From NCBI RefSeq assembly GCF_039523415.1, contig NZ_BAAAFG010000014.1:62001-126000 (forward strand): a stretch of DNA of 64,000 nt, given 5' to 3'. The notes beneath the pieces are model-generated. The model ran no database searches. It saw only the letters and a program-made list of their open reading frames with translations, and had not been told where the DNA came from. Made by a program: the position numbers and the translations under genes. Below are positions 53,429-63,108 of the stretch, piece by piece (position 1 is the stretch's first letter; the number at the start of each line of letters is the position of its first letter). Origin of the DNA: Gangjinia marincola (GTDB lineage: Bacteria > Bacteroidota > Bacteroidia > Flavobacteriales > Flavobacteriaceae).

Positions 53429-54772
53429 ATGCAATTAAAAAACGCCCGCATATTGATTATTGACGATGACGAAGATGTTCTCATCGCACTAAAGCTACTC
53501 CTTAAACAAAAAGTGAATGAGGTCGTTACGGCTAAAAACCCCAATACAATTCTTAGTATTTTGACCAAAGAGTCTTTTGACGTTGTTATTTTAGACATGA
53601 ATTTCAACGGACTCGTAAATACAGGAAATGAAGGTATTTTTTGGTTAAATAAAATAAAGAGTTCGTACCCACGATTGCAGGTAGTCCTTATTACAGCCTA
53701 TGCAGATATTGATCTAGCGGTACGCTCTTTAAAATTAGGTGCTGCAGATTTTATCGTTAAGCCATGGAAGAATGATAAGATCATTGAAATATTAACCGAT
53801 TTAGTTCATCAAAAGTCTTCCTCAAATAGTAAAGCTGTTTCACTTGCCTCAACACAACGTATCGTAGGAGAGAGTGAGCCTATGCAGCATATTTTTTCTA
53901 AACTAGATAAGATTGCCCCAACCGATGCTAATGTGTTGATTCTAGGTGAAAACGGTACCGGTAAGGACTTAATCGCCAGAGCAATCCACGAAAATTCGTT
54001 GCGAAAAAATCAATCCTTTGTAAAAGTCGACATAGGATCATTGACCGAAAGTCTTTTTGAAAGTGAACTCTTTGGATACGTAAAGGGAGCATTTACAGGG
54101 GCAAATACAGATCGAAAAGGACGCTTTGAAGAAGCACACGGTGGAACCTTATTTTTAGACGAAATAGGGAATATATCCTTGAATCAACAAGCGCGACTAC
54201 TCACAGTGCTACAAAACCGAAAGGTAACCCCCATTGGGTCAAATAAAGCCATTGACATCGATATACGCCTTATTTGTGCTACAAATATGCCTATTCAAGA
54301 ATTAGCTGATGAGTCACGTTTTCGAAAGGACCTTATATATCGCATCAATACCGTGGATATTACCATTCCTGCACTAAGAATAAGAGGAACCGATATCACG
54401 CTTTTGGCCCATCATTTTGTTTCGCTTTACGCGGAAAAATACAACAAGGGAGAGTATTCATTTACTCCGGGGTTTATTAAGAAATTAAAAGAGCATTCAT
54501 TTCCAGGTAACGTGCGTGAATTGCAATACACCTTGGAACGAACCATTATCATGGCCGAAGGGCATGAACTCACAGAAAACGATCTCTCGTTCTCTGTGAT
54601 TGAGCAAGCTTTACCTGCTGAAACCACTAAACAAACTAATCTAGAGGCGATAGAGAAAAAGACGATCTTGAGGGTTATCGATGAGAACAATGGTAATATC
54701 TCTAAAAGTGCCAAAGCATTAGGTATAACACGTACAGCATTATATCGCAGGTTAAATAAGTATGATCTATAA
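53429..54772 (+). CDS. Sigma-54-dependent response regulator (NtrC family)
   Basis: A 447-aa protein with a receiver domain (phospho-acceptor Asp56 in VVILDMNFNG), an AAA+ domain with GENGTGKDLIARAI (Walker A), the sigma-54 contact loop ESELFGYVKGAFTGA and GGTLFLDEIG (Walker B), and a C-terminal Fis-type helix-turn-helix (ISKSAKALGITRTALYRRLN). All elements needed to activate sigma-54 promoters are present. It diverges from the adaptor operon and overlaps the kinase gene by 11 bases. Confidence 0.93.
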   Translation: MQLKNARILIIDDDEDVLIALKLLLKQKVNEVVTAKNPNTILSILTKESFDVVILDMNFNGLVNTGNEGIFWLNKIKSSYPRLQVVLITAYADIDLAVRSLKLGAADFIVKPWKNDKIIEILTDLVHQKSSSNSKAVSLASTQRIVGESEPMQHIFSKLDKIAPTDANVLILGENGTGKDLIARAIHENSLRKNQSFVKVDIGSLTESLFESELFGYVKGAFTGANTDRKGRFEEAHGGTLFLDEIGNISLNQQARLLTVLQNRKVTPIGSNKAIDIDIRLICATNMPIQELADESRFRKDLIYRINTVDITIPALRIRGTDITLLAHHFVSLYAEKYNKGEYSFTPGFIKKLKEHSFPGNVRELQYTLERTIIMAEGHELTENDLSFSVIEQALPAETTKQTNLEAIEKKTILRVIDENNGNISKSAKALGITRTALYRRLNKYDL

Positions 54773-56111
54773 ACATTATTTTCTTTCCTTAACAATAAGG
54801 ACATTTCTATTATTAGTGTGCCTGGTGTTAATCGCTTATGGCATAACACAAAATAATGTGTATATAATAAGTATAGGCAGTCTGCTGGGAATCATTTTTC
54901 TATATAATTTCTATCACTTTATTACAAAACGCTTTAGAGAAATGGACGATTTTTTTGAAGCAGTGAAATACCGTGACTTTTCAAGATGGTATACAGAGGA
55001 TAGAGGTACGCCTGACATTCAAAAACTTTATCGTGGCTTTAATTTGGTCAATAAAACGATCAAAGAGATAAATAATGAACGCCAGGCGCAGTTCTTGTAT
55101 TTGCAAAAAATATTGGAAATGGTTGATGTAGGCATCATAGCCTATAATACTGAGACGGGAGAAGTGTTGTGGACGAATTCATTTTTCTTGGATTTACTAG
55201 ATTTTCCCAATTTCAAAAACATCTCTTTCGTCCAAAAAAGAAAGCCAAAGGCGTATGATGAATTATTTGAAACCTATCATCCAAATGTAGATTCAACACT
55301 ACTCAAAATGGGTGAGGAGGAAGTTAAGGTGTTAATTTCAGATACCATTTTTGATGTAGATCAAACTTCATTTAAACTCATCATGATTCAAAATATTGAT
55401 GAAACGCTAAACCGAAACGAAAGCGATGCATGGAAAAAACTTCTTAGTGTCATGACCCACGAAATCATGAACAGCATTGCACCAATTTCATCTTTGGCTG
55501 AAACTATGCGTACTTCGATTGAAGAAGCTCAAAATAAGCCCGGTCAAAATAAACTGGATATTGAAGATCTTGAAATCGGTATTGAGAGTATCTATAAACG
55601 CAGTGAAGGACTAATGAAATTTGCGAAGACCTACAGAACCCTCAATAAAATTTCTCATGTCAATAAAACTGCAGTGAAAGCCAATGATTTGTTTGCAAGT
55701 ATACGTAGCTTGATTCAGCCAACATTGGAAAATAAAGATATTAGGTTGACATTTAAGGTTCACGAAAAAGACTTAAGTATTCTTGTAGACACCTATCTTA
55801 TTGAACAGGTACTGATCAATATTATTCTAAATGCAATTGATGCAACATTGGATCTAGAAAATCCTCACATTAACATCATTGCACAAAGAACTAATCGTAA
55901 GGAAACGCTCATTCGTATCATCGATAATGGAAAAGGAATTCCTGAAGAAATTATAGAAACCGTATTTGTTCCCTTTTATACTACGAAACAACAAGGCAGT
56001 GGTATTGGGTTGAGTTTATGTAAGCAGATTATGATGCTTCATCAAGGCAAAATTGCCATAAAAAGTGAACAGGGAGTAGGAACCGAAGTTCAATTACTTT
56101 TTCAAGAATAA
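54762..56111 (+). CDS. Histidine kinase partner of the sigma-54 regulator
   Basis: A 449-aa protein with two N-terminal membrane helices (about 8-28 and 32-50), a HAMP/linker-like region, a PAS-like domain (about 95-205), a HisKA domain (LSVMTHEIMNSIAPISSLAE, acceptor His near residue 230) and an ATPase domain (INIILNAIDATLD, IRIIDNGKGIPEEI, KQQGSGIGLSLCKQIM). It belongs to the NtrB-like group. The ATG overlaps the end of the regulator gene, so both are made together. Confidence 0.9.
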   Translation: MIYKHYFLSLTIRTFLLLVCLVLIAYGITQNNVYIISIGSLLGIIFLYNFYHFITKRFREMDDFFEAVKYRDFSRWYTEDRGTPDIQKLYRGFNLVNKTIKEINNERQAQFLYLQKILEMVDVGIIAYNTETGEVLWTNSFFLDLLDFPNFKNISFVQKRKPKAYDELFETYHPNVDSTLLKMGEEEVKVLISDTIFDVDQTSFKLIMIQNIDETLNRNESDAWKKLLSVMTHEIMNSIAPISSLAETMRTSIEEAQNKPGQNKLDIEDLEIGIESIYKRSEGLMKFAKTYRTLNKISHVNKTAVKANDLFASIRSLIQPTLENKDIRLTFKVHEKDLSILVDTYLIEQVLINIILNAIDATLDLENPHINIIAQRTNRKETLIRIIDNGKGIPEEIIETVFVPFYTTKQQGSGIGLSLCKQIMMLHQGKIAIKSEQGVGTEVQLLFQE

Positions 56112-56115
56112 TGTA

Positions 56116-56241
56116 ATGGAAGTGATGAATAAATATACTTCAGCGTTTAGAAAAGTTGATGAATTTCCCTATGACAAGAAAGTACGCTTAGATTGTGATA
56201 TCACTCATCAGTATCGTAACTTTGTAGTCTATTCAAAATGA
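56116..56241 (+). CDS. Possible 41-residue small protein, uncertain
   Basis: A short reading frame after the kinase gene: MEVMNKYTSAFRKVDEFPYD at the start, charged, with a C-terminal THQYRNFVVYSK. Sequence quality looks coding-like, but there are no homologues I recognise and no clear ribosome site. It may be a remnant. Confidence 0.3.
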   Translation: MEVMNKYTSAFRKVDEFPYDKKVRLDCDITHQYRNFVVYSK

Positions 56242-56254
56242 ATACACAGATCTT

Positions 56255-57661
56255 ATGAATACATACGATGTAGCCGTTATTGGCTCAGGTCCCGGTGGAT
56301 ATGTTGCAGCCATTCGCTGTGCTCAACTGGGCATGAAAACAGTACTTATTGAAAAATATAACAGTCTGGGAGGAACCTGCTTAAATGTAGGTTGTATCCC
56401 CAGTAAAGCATTATTAGATTCTTCACATCATTATGAAGATGCAGTGAAGCATTTTGAAGAGCACGGGATCGAAATCCCCGGTGAGGTCAAGGTTAATCTT
56501 GAAAAAATGATTGGTCGCAAACAAGCCGTTGTTGATCAAACCGTATCTGGTATTGACTTTTTAATGAATAAGAATGATATTGAGGTCATCCATGGGGTTG
56601 GATCTTTTAAAGATGCTACACACATTGAGATTAATTTGACTAAAGGTGAAACCCAAACCATAGAAGCCAAAAACATCATTGTGGCTACAGGATCTAAGCC
56701 ATCAAGCCTGCCCTTTATCGAGATCGATAAAGAGCGTATTATCACCTCTACCGAAGCGTTGTCACTCAAAGAAATTCCTAAACATATGATCCTTATTGGT
56801 GGCGGAGTGATTGGATTAGAACTAGGTCAGGTATATAAGCGACTTGGTGCCGAAGTTACTGTAGTAGAATACATGGATCGCATCATTCCCACCATGGATC
56901 GCGCACAAAGCAAGGAAATGTTGAAGGTATTCAAAAAACAAAAAATGAAATTTGCACTGTCGCATCAAGTGCATGATGTAAAACGCAATGGTGATGAGGT
57001 TACCGTAAAAGCCAAAGACAAAAAAGGCAATGAAGTTGAGTTTAAAGGAGATTATGTTTTAGTAGCCGTGGGTAGAAAAGCCTATACCGATGGATTAAAT
57101 GCTCAAGCTGCCGGACTCCAATTAGACGAACGCGGTAGAATTGAAGTAAATGAATATCTGCAAACGAACGTGACCAATATTTATGCGATTGGCGATGTAG
57201 TTAAGGGAGCGATGTTAGCGCATAAAGCCAGTGAAGAAGGTTCTTTTGTTGCAGAGGTCATCGCAGGACAGAAACCTCACATCAATTATAACTTAGTTCC
57301 GGGAGTAGTATATACCTGGCCAGAAGTTGCTAGTGTTGGGAAAACCGAAGATGAGCTTAAAGATGCCGGTGTAGCATATAAGAGTGGATCATTTCCCATG
57401 CGTGCTTTAGGGCGATCACGTGCCAGTGGAGATACCGATGGTTTTGTAAAGATTCTATCTGATAAAGAAACTGATGAAGTTTTGGGCGTACACATGGTAG
57501 GAGCTAGAGTTGCTGATCTAATCGCAGAAGCGGTTACTGCTATGGAGTATAGAGCAAGTGCAGAAGATATTGCACGCATGTCACACGCGCACCCCACCTA
57601 TGCCGAAGCAGTCAAAGAAGCTGCTCTCGCCGCTACAGACGATCGTGCTCTACACATGTAA
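56255..57661 (+). CDS. lpdA: Dihydrolipoyl dehydrogenase (E3)
   Basis: A 468-aa FAD disulfide oxidoreductase. The FAD motif VAVIGSGPGGYVAA starts at residue 6, and the redox disulfide is GGTCLNVGCIPSKALL. The NAD fold is at ILIGGGVIGLELGQVYKRLG and the C-terminal dimer domain has the catalytic His in HAHPTYAEAV. It regenerates lipoamide for 2-oxoacid dehydrogenase complexes and the glycine cleavage system. No E1 or E2 genes are next to it, so it probably serves several complexes. Confidence 0.95.
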   Translation: MNTYDVAVIGSGPGGYVAAIRCAQLGMKTVLIEKYNSLGGTCLNVGCIPSKALLDSSHHYEDAVKHFEEHGIEIPGEVKVNLEKMIGRKQAVVDQTVSGIDFLMNKNDIEVIHGVGSFKDATHIEINLTKGETQTIEAKNIIVATGSKPSSLPFIEIDKERIITSTEALSLKEIPKHMILIGGGVIGLELGQVYKRLGAEVTVVEYMDRIIPTMDRAQSKEMLKVFKKQKMKFALSHQVHDVKRNGDEVTVKAKDKKGNEVEFKGDYVLVAVGRKAYTDGLNAQAAGLQLDERGRIEVNEYLQTNVTNIYAIGDVVKGAMLAHKASEEGSFVAEVIAGQKPHINYNLVPGVVYTWPEVASVGKTEDELKDAGVAYKSGSFPMRALGRSRASGDTDGFVKILSDKETDEVLGVHMVGARVADLIAEAVTAMEYRASAEDIARMSHAHPTYAEAVKEAALAATDDRALHM

Positions 57662-57681
57662 AACGTTACCTTTCACAACTT

Positions 57682-57700
57682 CCTCTCCCGCTGGGAGAGG
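57682..57700. repeat. GC-rich hairpin after lpdA, repeat-like or terminator
   Basis: CCTCTCCC, three bases, GGGAGAGG: a perfect 8-base stem with a 3-base loop, 20 bases after the lpdA stop, followed by ATAGAGGTGAGGA. No T-run follows directly. The form resembles a REP-like repeat known in many bacteria (from memory). Confidence 0.5.
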
Positions 57701-57743
57701 ATAGAGGTGAGGACTTTCTGCTTTTTACTTAATTGCTTCTCTA

Positions 57744-58283
57744 ATGAAAAAAATACTAGCCATTGCCGGGTCTAATAGCATAACCTCCATCAACAAACAA
57801 TTGTTGGAATATATCGCTGCACAGTTAGACGAGCATGAAGTGAAAGTAGTAGATTTAAATCAGTACGAGTTTCCAATGTATAGCGTGGAGCATGAAAAGG
57901 AACGTTCATTCCCTGTGGATGTACAGGTCCTCAAAAATATCATTGCGGAGCACGATGCGGTCATCATTTCGGTAGCAGAGCATAATGGTTCAGTTTCAGC
58001 GTATTTTAAGAACATTATTGATTGGTTATCGCGCATTAACCGTAACTTTTTAGCAGATAAAAAAGTATTACTCACCAGTACGTCGCCCGGGCAAAGAGGG
58101 GGAAAATCAGCTTTGGAGTTCATGAAAATGATTGTTCCTAGATTTGGTGGCACAGTAGTAGAAAGCTTTAGTTTTCCCTCATTTCATGAGAACTTCGATC
58201 AGGAGAATAAACGGGTAAGCGATGAGATGCTCGTCCTTGGTCTACACGAAGTCCTCAACACCTTTTCAAGAGAAATCTCCTAA
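57744..58283 (+). CDS. NADPH-dependent FMN reductase-like protein
   Basis: A 179-aa flavodoxin-like protein: ILAIAGSNSITSINKQLLEY near the N-terminus binds the FMN phosphate, and VAEHNGSVSAYFKNIIDWLS is the conserved second loop of this family. It reduces FMN or quinones using NAD(P)H. It precedes the PabB-like gene by 2 bases. Confidence 0.88.
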   Translation: MKKILAIAGSNSITSINKQLLEYIAAQLDEHEVKVVDLNQYEFPMYSVEHEKERSFPVDVQVLKNIIAEHDAVIISVAEHNGSVSAYFKNIIDWLSRINRNFLADKKVLLTSTSPGQRGGKSALEFMKMIVPRFGGTVVESFSFPSFHENFDQENKRVSDEMLVLGLHEVLNTFSREIS

Positions 58284-58285
58284 GA

Positions 58286-59593
58286 TTGCGCACTGTCAAA
58301 ACATATTCTATTGAGGATGTTCCACTAGCAAAACATCAGCTTCAACATTGGGCGCAACAATTTGATGAGGTGGTTTGGCTGGATTCTAATGAGTATGATC
58401 AAACTTATTCATCGTTTGATGCCGTCTTGGCCGTGGATGCATTTTTATCCTTCACCACGACCACAGCAGGTGCTTTTGAATACCTTTCTGAACACATACA
58501 GGTTACAAGGGACTGGCTCTTTGGATATTTTAGCTATGATCTCAAAAATGATGTGGAGCAGCTCAGGTCCACTAATCATGATGGGCTGGAGCTTCCGGAT
58601 TTGTATTTCTTTCAACCTAAACGCTTATTTTTCCTAAAAGGAAATGCGCTAGAGGTACATTACCTAAACATGATTGATGATGAATTGGAGGAGGATGTCG
58701 CGAACTTGTTCGAAATTCTTCCGCTTGACGGTGACCCATCTCATATAAAGACTTCTTACGAGGAGAAACCTAAAATCAAGTTACGCATTCACAAAGATGC
58801 CTACCACAACAAAATCAATACGCTGTTAGCTCACATCCAGCGTGGGGATATTTACGAAGCGAACTTTTGCCAGGAGTTCTATGCGGAGGATGCGCAAATT
58901 GATGCGCTACAAACCTATCTGCGACTCAATGAAATTTCAAGTCCGCCATTCGCGGCTTTCTTAAAAATAGACGCGCATTATTTATTGTGTGCCAGCCCTG
59001 AACGCTATTTGCGAAAAGAGGGAACTAAGGTGATCTCTCAACCCATCAAAGGCACTACGAAACGGGCTAAAAATACTGCGGAAGATAAAGCGCTCAAAAA
59101 AGCCTTGCGTGAGGACCAAAAAGAGCAGTCAGAAAATGTGATGATTGTCGATTTGGTGCGCAATGATCTCTCACAAACGGCCGTAAAAGGAAGCGTGCAG
59201 GTAGAAGAATTGTGCAAAATCTATACGTTTAAACAAGTGCATCAATTGATTTCTACAGTGACCAGTGAAGTTACTCCCACGATTGATCCTGTAGCGCTTA
59301 TCAAAAGTACATTCCCCATGGGGAGCATGACCGGTGCACCAAAAGTTTCTGCCATGAAGATTATTGAAGCCTTAGAAGAAACCAAACGCGGACTTTACAG
59401 CGGTGCAGTGGGCTATTTTACGCCAGAGCTGGACTTTGACTTTAATGTGGTCATACGCAGCATCCTGTATAATGCAGATAAACGATTCCTCTCCTTTTCT
59501 GTAGGCAGTGCCATTACGGGTAAATCTACCCCAGAGCGCGAATATGAGGAGTGTTTGCTGAAGGCTAAAGCCATGAGGGAAGTGCTTCAATAA
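58286..59593 (+). CDS. pabB: Aminodeoxychorismate synthase component I (PabB-like)
   Basis: A 435-aa chorismate-binding enzyme. The start is a TTG 2 bases after the FMN reductase stop; no in-frame ATG is nearby. The C-terminal domain has QRGDIYEANFCQEF, CASPERYLRKEG, SQPIKGTTKR and FPMGSMTGAPKVSAMKIIEA, with EETKRGLYSGAVGYF. The Lys in PIKGT (residue 255) is the catalytic nucleophile of PabB, whereas anthranilate synthases have PIAGT, so ADC synthase for folate is more likely than TrpE. Probably co-transcribed with the FMN reductase. Confidence 0.85.
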   Translation: MRTVKTYSIEDVPLAKHQLQHWAQQFDEVVWLDSNEYDQTYSSFDAVLAVDAFLSFTTTTAGAFEYLSEHIQVTRDWLFGYFSYDLKNDVEQLRSTNHDGLELPDLYFFQPKRLFFLKGNALEVHYLNMIDDELEEDVANLFEILPLDGDPSHIKTSYEEKPKIKLRIHKDAYHNKINTLLAHIQRGDIYEANFCQEFYAEDAQIDALQTYLRLNEISSPPFAAFLKIDAHYLLCASPERYLRKEGTKVISQPIKGTTKRAKNTAEDKALKKALREDQKEQSENVMIVDLVRNDLSQTAVKGSVQVEELCKIYTFKQVHQLISTVTSEVTPTIDPVALIKSTFPMGSMTGAPKVSAMKIIEALEETKRGLYSGAVGYFTPELDFDFNVVIRSILYNADKRFLSFSVGSAITGKSTPEREYEECLLKAKAMREVLQ

Positions 59594-59739
59594 TCAACGA
59601 ACAGTTTGCAGTAACCAATACTTCATCCCGATTGATAAATCTCAAATTCAAAAATTCCAAACTCCAAATTCCGAAAAACTCAAAGATCTAAAATCTATCA
59701 TCATTAAGCCTCAATCCAAAGAAGTGTATATTTACCACA

Positions 59740-61059
59740 ATGCTTAGCGCGTTTAGAACACATATCGAACAAAATTTCTCTCAACTACTAGAGAAAGAGG
59801 TCATTATTGCGATTAGCGGAGGATTAGACAGCGTAGTCTTAGCACATTTATGTAAAGAAGCCGGAGTTGAGGTTGCGTTGGCACATTGTAACTTTCGCTT
59901 ACGCGGAAAAGAGAGCGACGAGGATGAAGCATTCGCTAGAGGACTGGCTCAAGAACTCAACCTGAACATTTATACCAAGGGATTTGACACTAAGGCATAT
60001 GCTGAAGCGCACCAGCTTTCAACCCAAATGGCCGCCCGAAAACTGCGTTACGAATGGTTTGATCAACTGGCTCAAGAAATTCAGGCCTCGTTTATTCTCA
60101 CCGCGCATCACGCGAATGATGACCTGGAGACATTTTTAATCAATCTGTCCCGGGGCACAGGTTTAACCGGGCTAACCGGAATACCTGCACAGCGAGAAAT
60201 GATCTTGCGCCCTTTGCTGCCTTTTTCACGTAAAGAGATTCTTAGCTACGCAAAAGCACAGGGATTTAGCTGGAGAGAAGACAGCAGCAACGCCAGTGAT
60301 GATTACCTCAGAAATAAGATTCGGCATCAGGTGATTCCGCCCTTGGATCAAGCTGCTGAGGGGATTATTCCGGCATTTCAAAAGACCAAAGAATATGTAG
60401 GCGAGGCTTCGGCTTTACTGGGAGATTATATAAAGCAGGTAAGAACCCTAGTTGTCACCGGGAAGGGTGATGAACTTAGTGTGGATATCCTTCGGCTTCA
60501 GAAATTTCCAAATTACGAAAGCCTTTTATTTGAGTTGTTAAAAAGCCTTCAGCCTTCAAAAAAAGATTTGCTGCAATTATTACACGCGCAATCCGGAAAA
60601 TACATCGTAACACCTACCCATAAAATTTTAAAAAATCGGGGAACGCTGATTGCACTACCACGCTCCAGAACCACCTATTACAGCACTCACATTACAAGAG
60701 AACAGGTAGAAGAGGGACGTTTTAATCTTCCGGTAGGTTATTTGACCTTCAATACGTGTATAGAACGACTGGATGAGGGCAGTAATGTGGCGTATTTCCC
60801 ACTAATAAAGCTAAGTTTTCCGCTTACATTAAGTGGTTGGCAGCAGGGAGATTATTTTTATCCGTTAGGGATGAATGGAACCCAAAAATTGAGCGACTTT
60901 TTTATCAATCAAAAGTTATCTTTGTGGGAAAAGCAAGAAGTACTCATTCTACGCAGTGCAGAAGATATCATTTGGGTGGTGAATCACCGCACAGATGAGC
61001 GGTATAAGGTAACCGCTAAGGATACGGAGTTGCTTAGAATGAGCTATCACGTTGAATAG
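59740..61059 (+). CDS. tilS: tRNA(Ile)-lysidine synthase
   Basis: A 439-aa protein. The PP-loop IIAISGGLDSVVLAHLCKEA starts near residue 23, and the family-typical ALAHCNFRLRGKESDEDEAF and ILTAHHANDDLETFLINLSR follow. A C-terminal substrate-recognition domain is present (YPLGMNGTQKLSDFFINQKL). It converts C34 to lysidine in tRNA(Ile)CAU, an essential step. Its length is normal. A palindrome copy (59896-59908) lies inside the gene. Confidence 0.93.
   Translation: MLSAFRTHIEQNFSQLLEKEVIIAISGGLDSVVLAHLCKEAGVEVALAHCNFRLRGKESDEDEAFARGLAQELNLNIYTKGFDTKAYAEAHQLSTQMAARKLRYEWFDQLAQEIQASFILTAHHANDDLETFLINLSRGTGLTGLTGIPAQREMILRPLLPFSRKEILSYAKAQGFSWREDSSNASDDYLRNKIRHQVIPPLDQAAEGIIPAFQKTKEYVGEASALLGDYIKQVRTLVVTGKGDELSVDILRLQKFPNYESLLFELLKSLQPSKKDLLQLLHAQSGKYIVTPTHKILKNRGTLIALPRSRTTYYSTHITREQVEEGRFNLPVGYLTFNTCIERLDEGSNVAYFPLIKLSFPLTLSGWQQGDYFYPLGMNGTQKLSDFFINQKLSLWEKQEVLILRSAEDIIWVVNHRTDERYKVTAKDTELLRMSYHVE
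59896..59908. repeat. Dispersed palindrome, half copy inside tilS
   Basis: CGCTTACGCGGAA, the reverse complement of the left part of the copy at 48606-48621. It encodes LRGK in the TilS sequence, so the match may be due partly to protein constraint. Confidence 0.4.
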
Positions 61060-61081
61060 CTTTTTGTTATGGATTAAATCA

Positions 61082-63061
61082 ATGAAACACACATCTTTAT
61101 ATTTTATACTCTTTAGTTTAACTGCCTCACTCACATTTGCTCAGTTTGGATTTGATGATCAGGTGTTAGAGCCACTTACTTGGGAGGCATCCTTAAAAAA
61201 AATTGACGATACCACCGCAGAGGCTGTTTTTACAGCTACAATGGATGATGGATGGCACTTGCCGTCTCAGCAGCCTGTGGGTGGAGATGGGATAGGTCCC
61301 ACACCAACCCAGTTCACTTTTACAGATGTGGATGGTATTCAACGTGTTGGAAAGGTGGTGGAGCCAACAGGAATAACCAAATACGATGAGGTGTTTGAAA
61401 AAGAACTCATCTATTTTGAAGGTGAAGTTTCCTTTATCCAACGCCTCAAGATAACTGACCCCAAGGCAATTTTAAATGTTGAGGTCTTATTTTCGGTCTG
61501 TGATGACATGCGCTGTCTACCCCCAGAGATTAAATCATTCTCTTTGTCACTTTTAGGTAAGCAATCCTCCCAACCCGAAGCTCTGGATGAACAGGATAAA
61601 TTGAAGGCAAATGGATTGCTCATAGACCTAAAGCAAACCGACCAATTTAAGATTGAAGAGGTCAAGGAAGAAAGTTATTTATCCATTTTCTTGTTAGGAT
61701 TTGTCGGCGGACTCATCGCCTTGCTCACGCCCTGTGTGTTTCCTATGATTCCGCTTACGGTATCTTTCTTTACCAAAAGTGCCGATGGCAAAGGAAAAGG
61801 ACTATTTAATGCAATGATGTATGGCTTTTTTATTTTGTTGATATACGTACTGCTGAGTGTTCCGTTTCACGTGTTAGACTCAGTTAACCCTGAGTTTTTA
61901 AATACCATTTCAACCAATGTTACCTTAAACATCGTGTTCTTTTTGGTGTTTATCTTTTTTGCATTTTCATTCTTTGGGTATTATGAAATCACTTTACCCG
62001 CATCTTGGAGTGCAAAAATGGATGCACAAGCCAGCAGTGTTGGCGGAGTCATCGGGATCTTCTTCATGGCGTTGACCTTAGCATTAGTATCCTTTTCATG
62101 TACCGGTCCTATTTTAGGGAGTTTACTGGGTGGTTCACTTACCACAGATGGTGGTGCATGGCAGCTTACTGCCGGGATGGGAGGTTTTGGATTAGCGTTA
62201 GCCTTACCTTTTGCTTTGTTTGCGTTATTTCCCAACTGGTTGAATAATTTACCCAAAAGCGGTGGCTGGCTAAACACCGTAAAAGTTGTTTTAGGCTTTA
62301 TCGAATTAGGACTTGCCTTTAAGTTTTTATCCAACGCAGATTTGGTTGAACATTGGGGCCTGCTTAAGCGCGAAATTTTTATCGGTATCTGGTTACTGGT
62401 TGGTATAGGATTGATGCTGTATTTGTTTGGGGTGATTCGCTTTCCGCATGATGATAAAACGGCTAAAATTAAAGCTCCCCGAAAAGTACTGGGTGTCTTT
62501 ACGTTGATGTTTGTGATCTATTTAGTGCCCGGTTTATCGAATACGGTTTACGCTAATTTGAAATTGTTGAGTGGTTTTCCGCCTCCGCTGTTTTATAGTG
62601 TCTACGATAAAGACGCCAGCGGTCCGTTGGGACTAAAAGCGTATAAAGATTTTGACAAAGGCTTAGCGGCAGCCAAAGAAGCTAATAAACCCATTTTGCT
62701 GGATTTTACCGGTTGGGCCTGTGTGAATTGTCGTAAAATGGAAGAGCAGGTATGGAGTGTACCACAAGTCTATGAAACGATTAAGAATAATTATATCTTG
62801 ATTTCACTTTATGTAGATGATCGTGAAGAATTACCCCAAGAGGATCGGTTTAGCGTGAAGCGATCCAATGGTAGCATCAAAGAAATCCGCACCATTGGAG
62901 ACCAATGGGCCACATTTCAAACGCTGAATTTTAAAAATAATTCTCAGCCATACTATGTCTTGCTTTCTCCTGATCTGGGACTGCTCAACACCCCAAAAGG
63001 CTATACGCCAAATGCGCAGGAGTTTTTGGAGTGGCTTAAAGTAGGGTCATTGAGCAATTGA
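61082..63061 (+). CDS. dsbD: DsbD-like thiol:disulfide interchange protein
   Basis: A 659-aa protein from ATG 61082 (a TTG ten codons earlier overlaps tilS). Signal peptide to about residue 20, then an N-terminal DsbD-alpha domain with FSVCDDMRCLPPE, eight membrane helices from about residue 200 with the redox cysteines in LTPCVFPMIPLTVSFFTK and VSFSCTGPILGS, and a C-terminal thioredoxin domain with FTGWACVNCRKMEEQVW. It passes electrons from cytosolic thioredoxin to periplasmic partners. Gene order tilS-dsbD is usual in this family of bacteria. Confidence 0.92.
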   Translation: MKHTSLYFILFSLTASLTFAQFGFDDQVLEPLTWEASLKKIDDTTAEAVFTATMDDGWHLPSQQPVGGDGIGPTPTQFTFTDVDGIQRVGKVVEPTGITKYDEVFEKELIYFEGEVSFIQRLKITDPKAILNVEVLFSVCDDMRCLPPEIKSFSLSLLGKQSSQPEALDEQDKLKANGLLIDLKQTDQFKIEEVKEESYLSIFLLGFVGGLIALLTPCVFPMIPLTVSFFTKSADGKGKGLFNAMMYGFFILLIYVLLSVPFHVLDSVNPEFLNTISTNVTLNIVFFLVFIFFAFSFFGYYEITLPASWSAKMDAQASSVGGVIGIFFMALTLALVSFSCTGPILGSLLGGSLTTDGGAWQLTAGMGGFGLALALPFALFALFPNWLNNLPKSGGWLNTVKVVLGFIELGLAFKFLSNADLVEHWGLLKREIFIGIWLLVGIGLMLYLFGVIRFPHDDKTAKIKAPRKVLGVFTLMFVIYLVPGLSNTVYANLKLLSGFPPPLFYSVYDKDASGPLGLKAYKDFDKGLAAAKEANKPILLDFTGWACVNCRKMEEQVWSVPQVYETIKNNYILISLYVDDREELPQEDRFSVKRSNGSIKEIRTIGDQWATFQTLNFKNNSQPYYVLLSPDLGLLNTPKGYTPNAQEFLEWLKVGSLSN

Positions 63062-63108
63062 CATTCATTATTTGGGTGTTAAAGTTAAGAATTTCCTAAC
63101 GTTAAAAT

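Noticed and set aside
54424..54437. CGCTTTACGCGGAA as a full palindrome copy
   Set aside because: It has an extra T in the left arm and lies in a conserved coding region, so it is kept only as a loose match.
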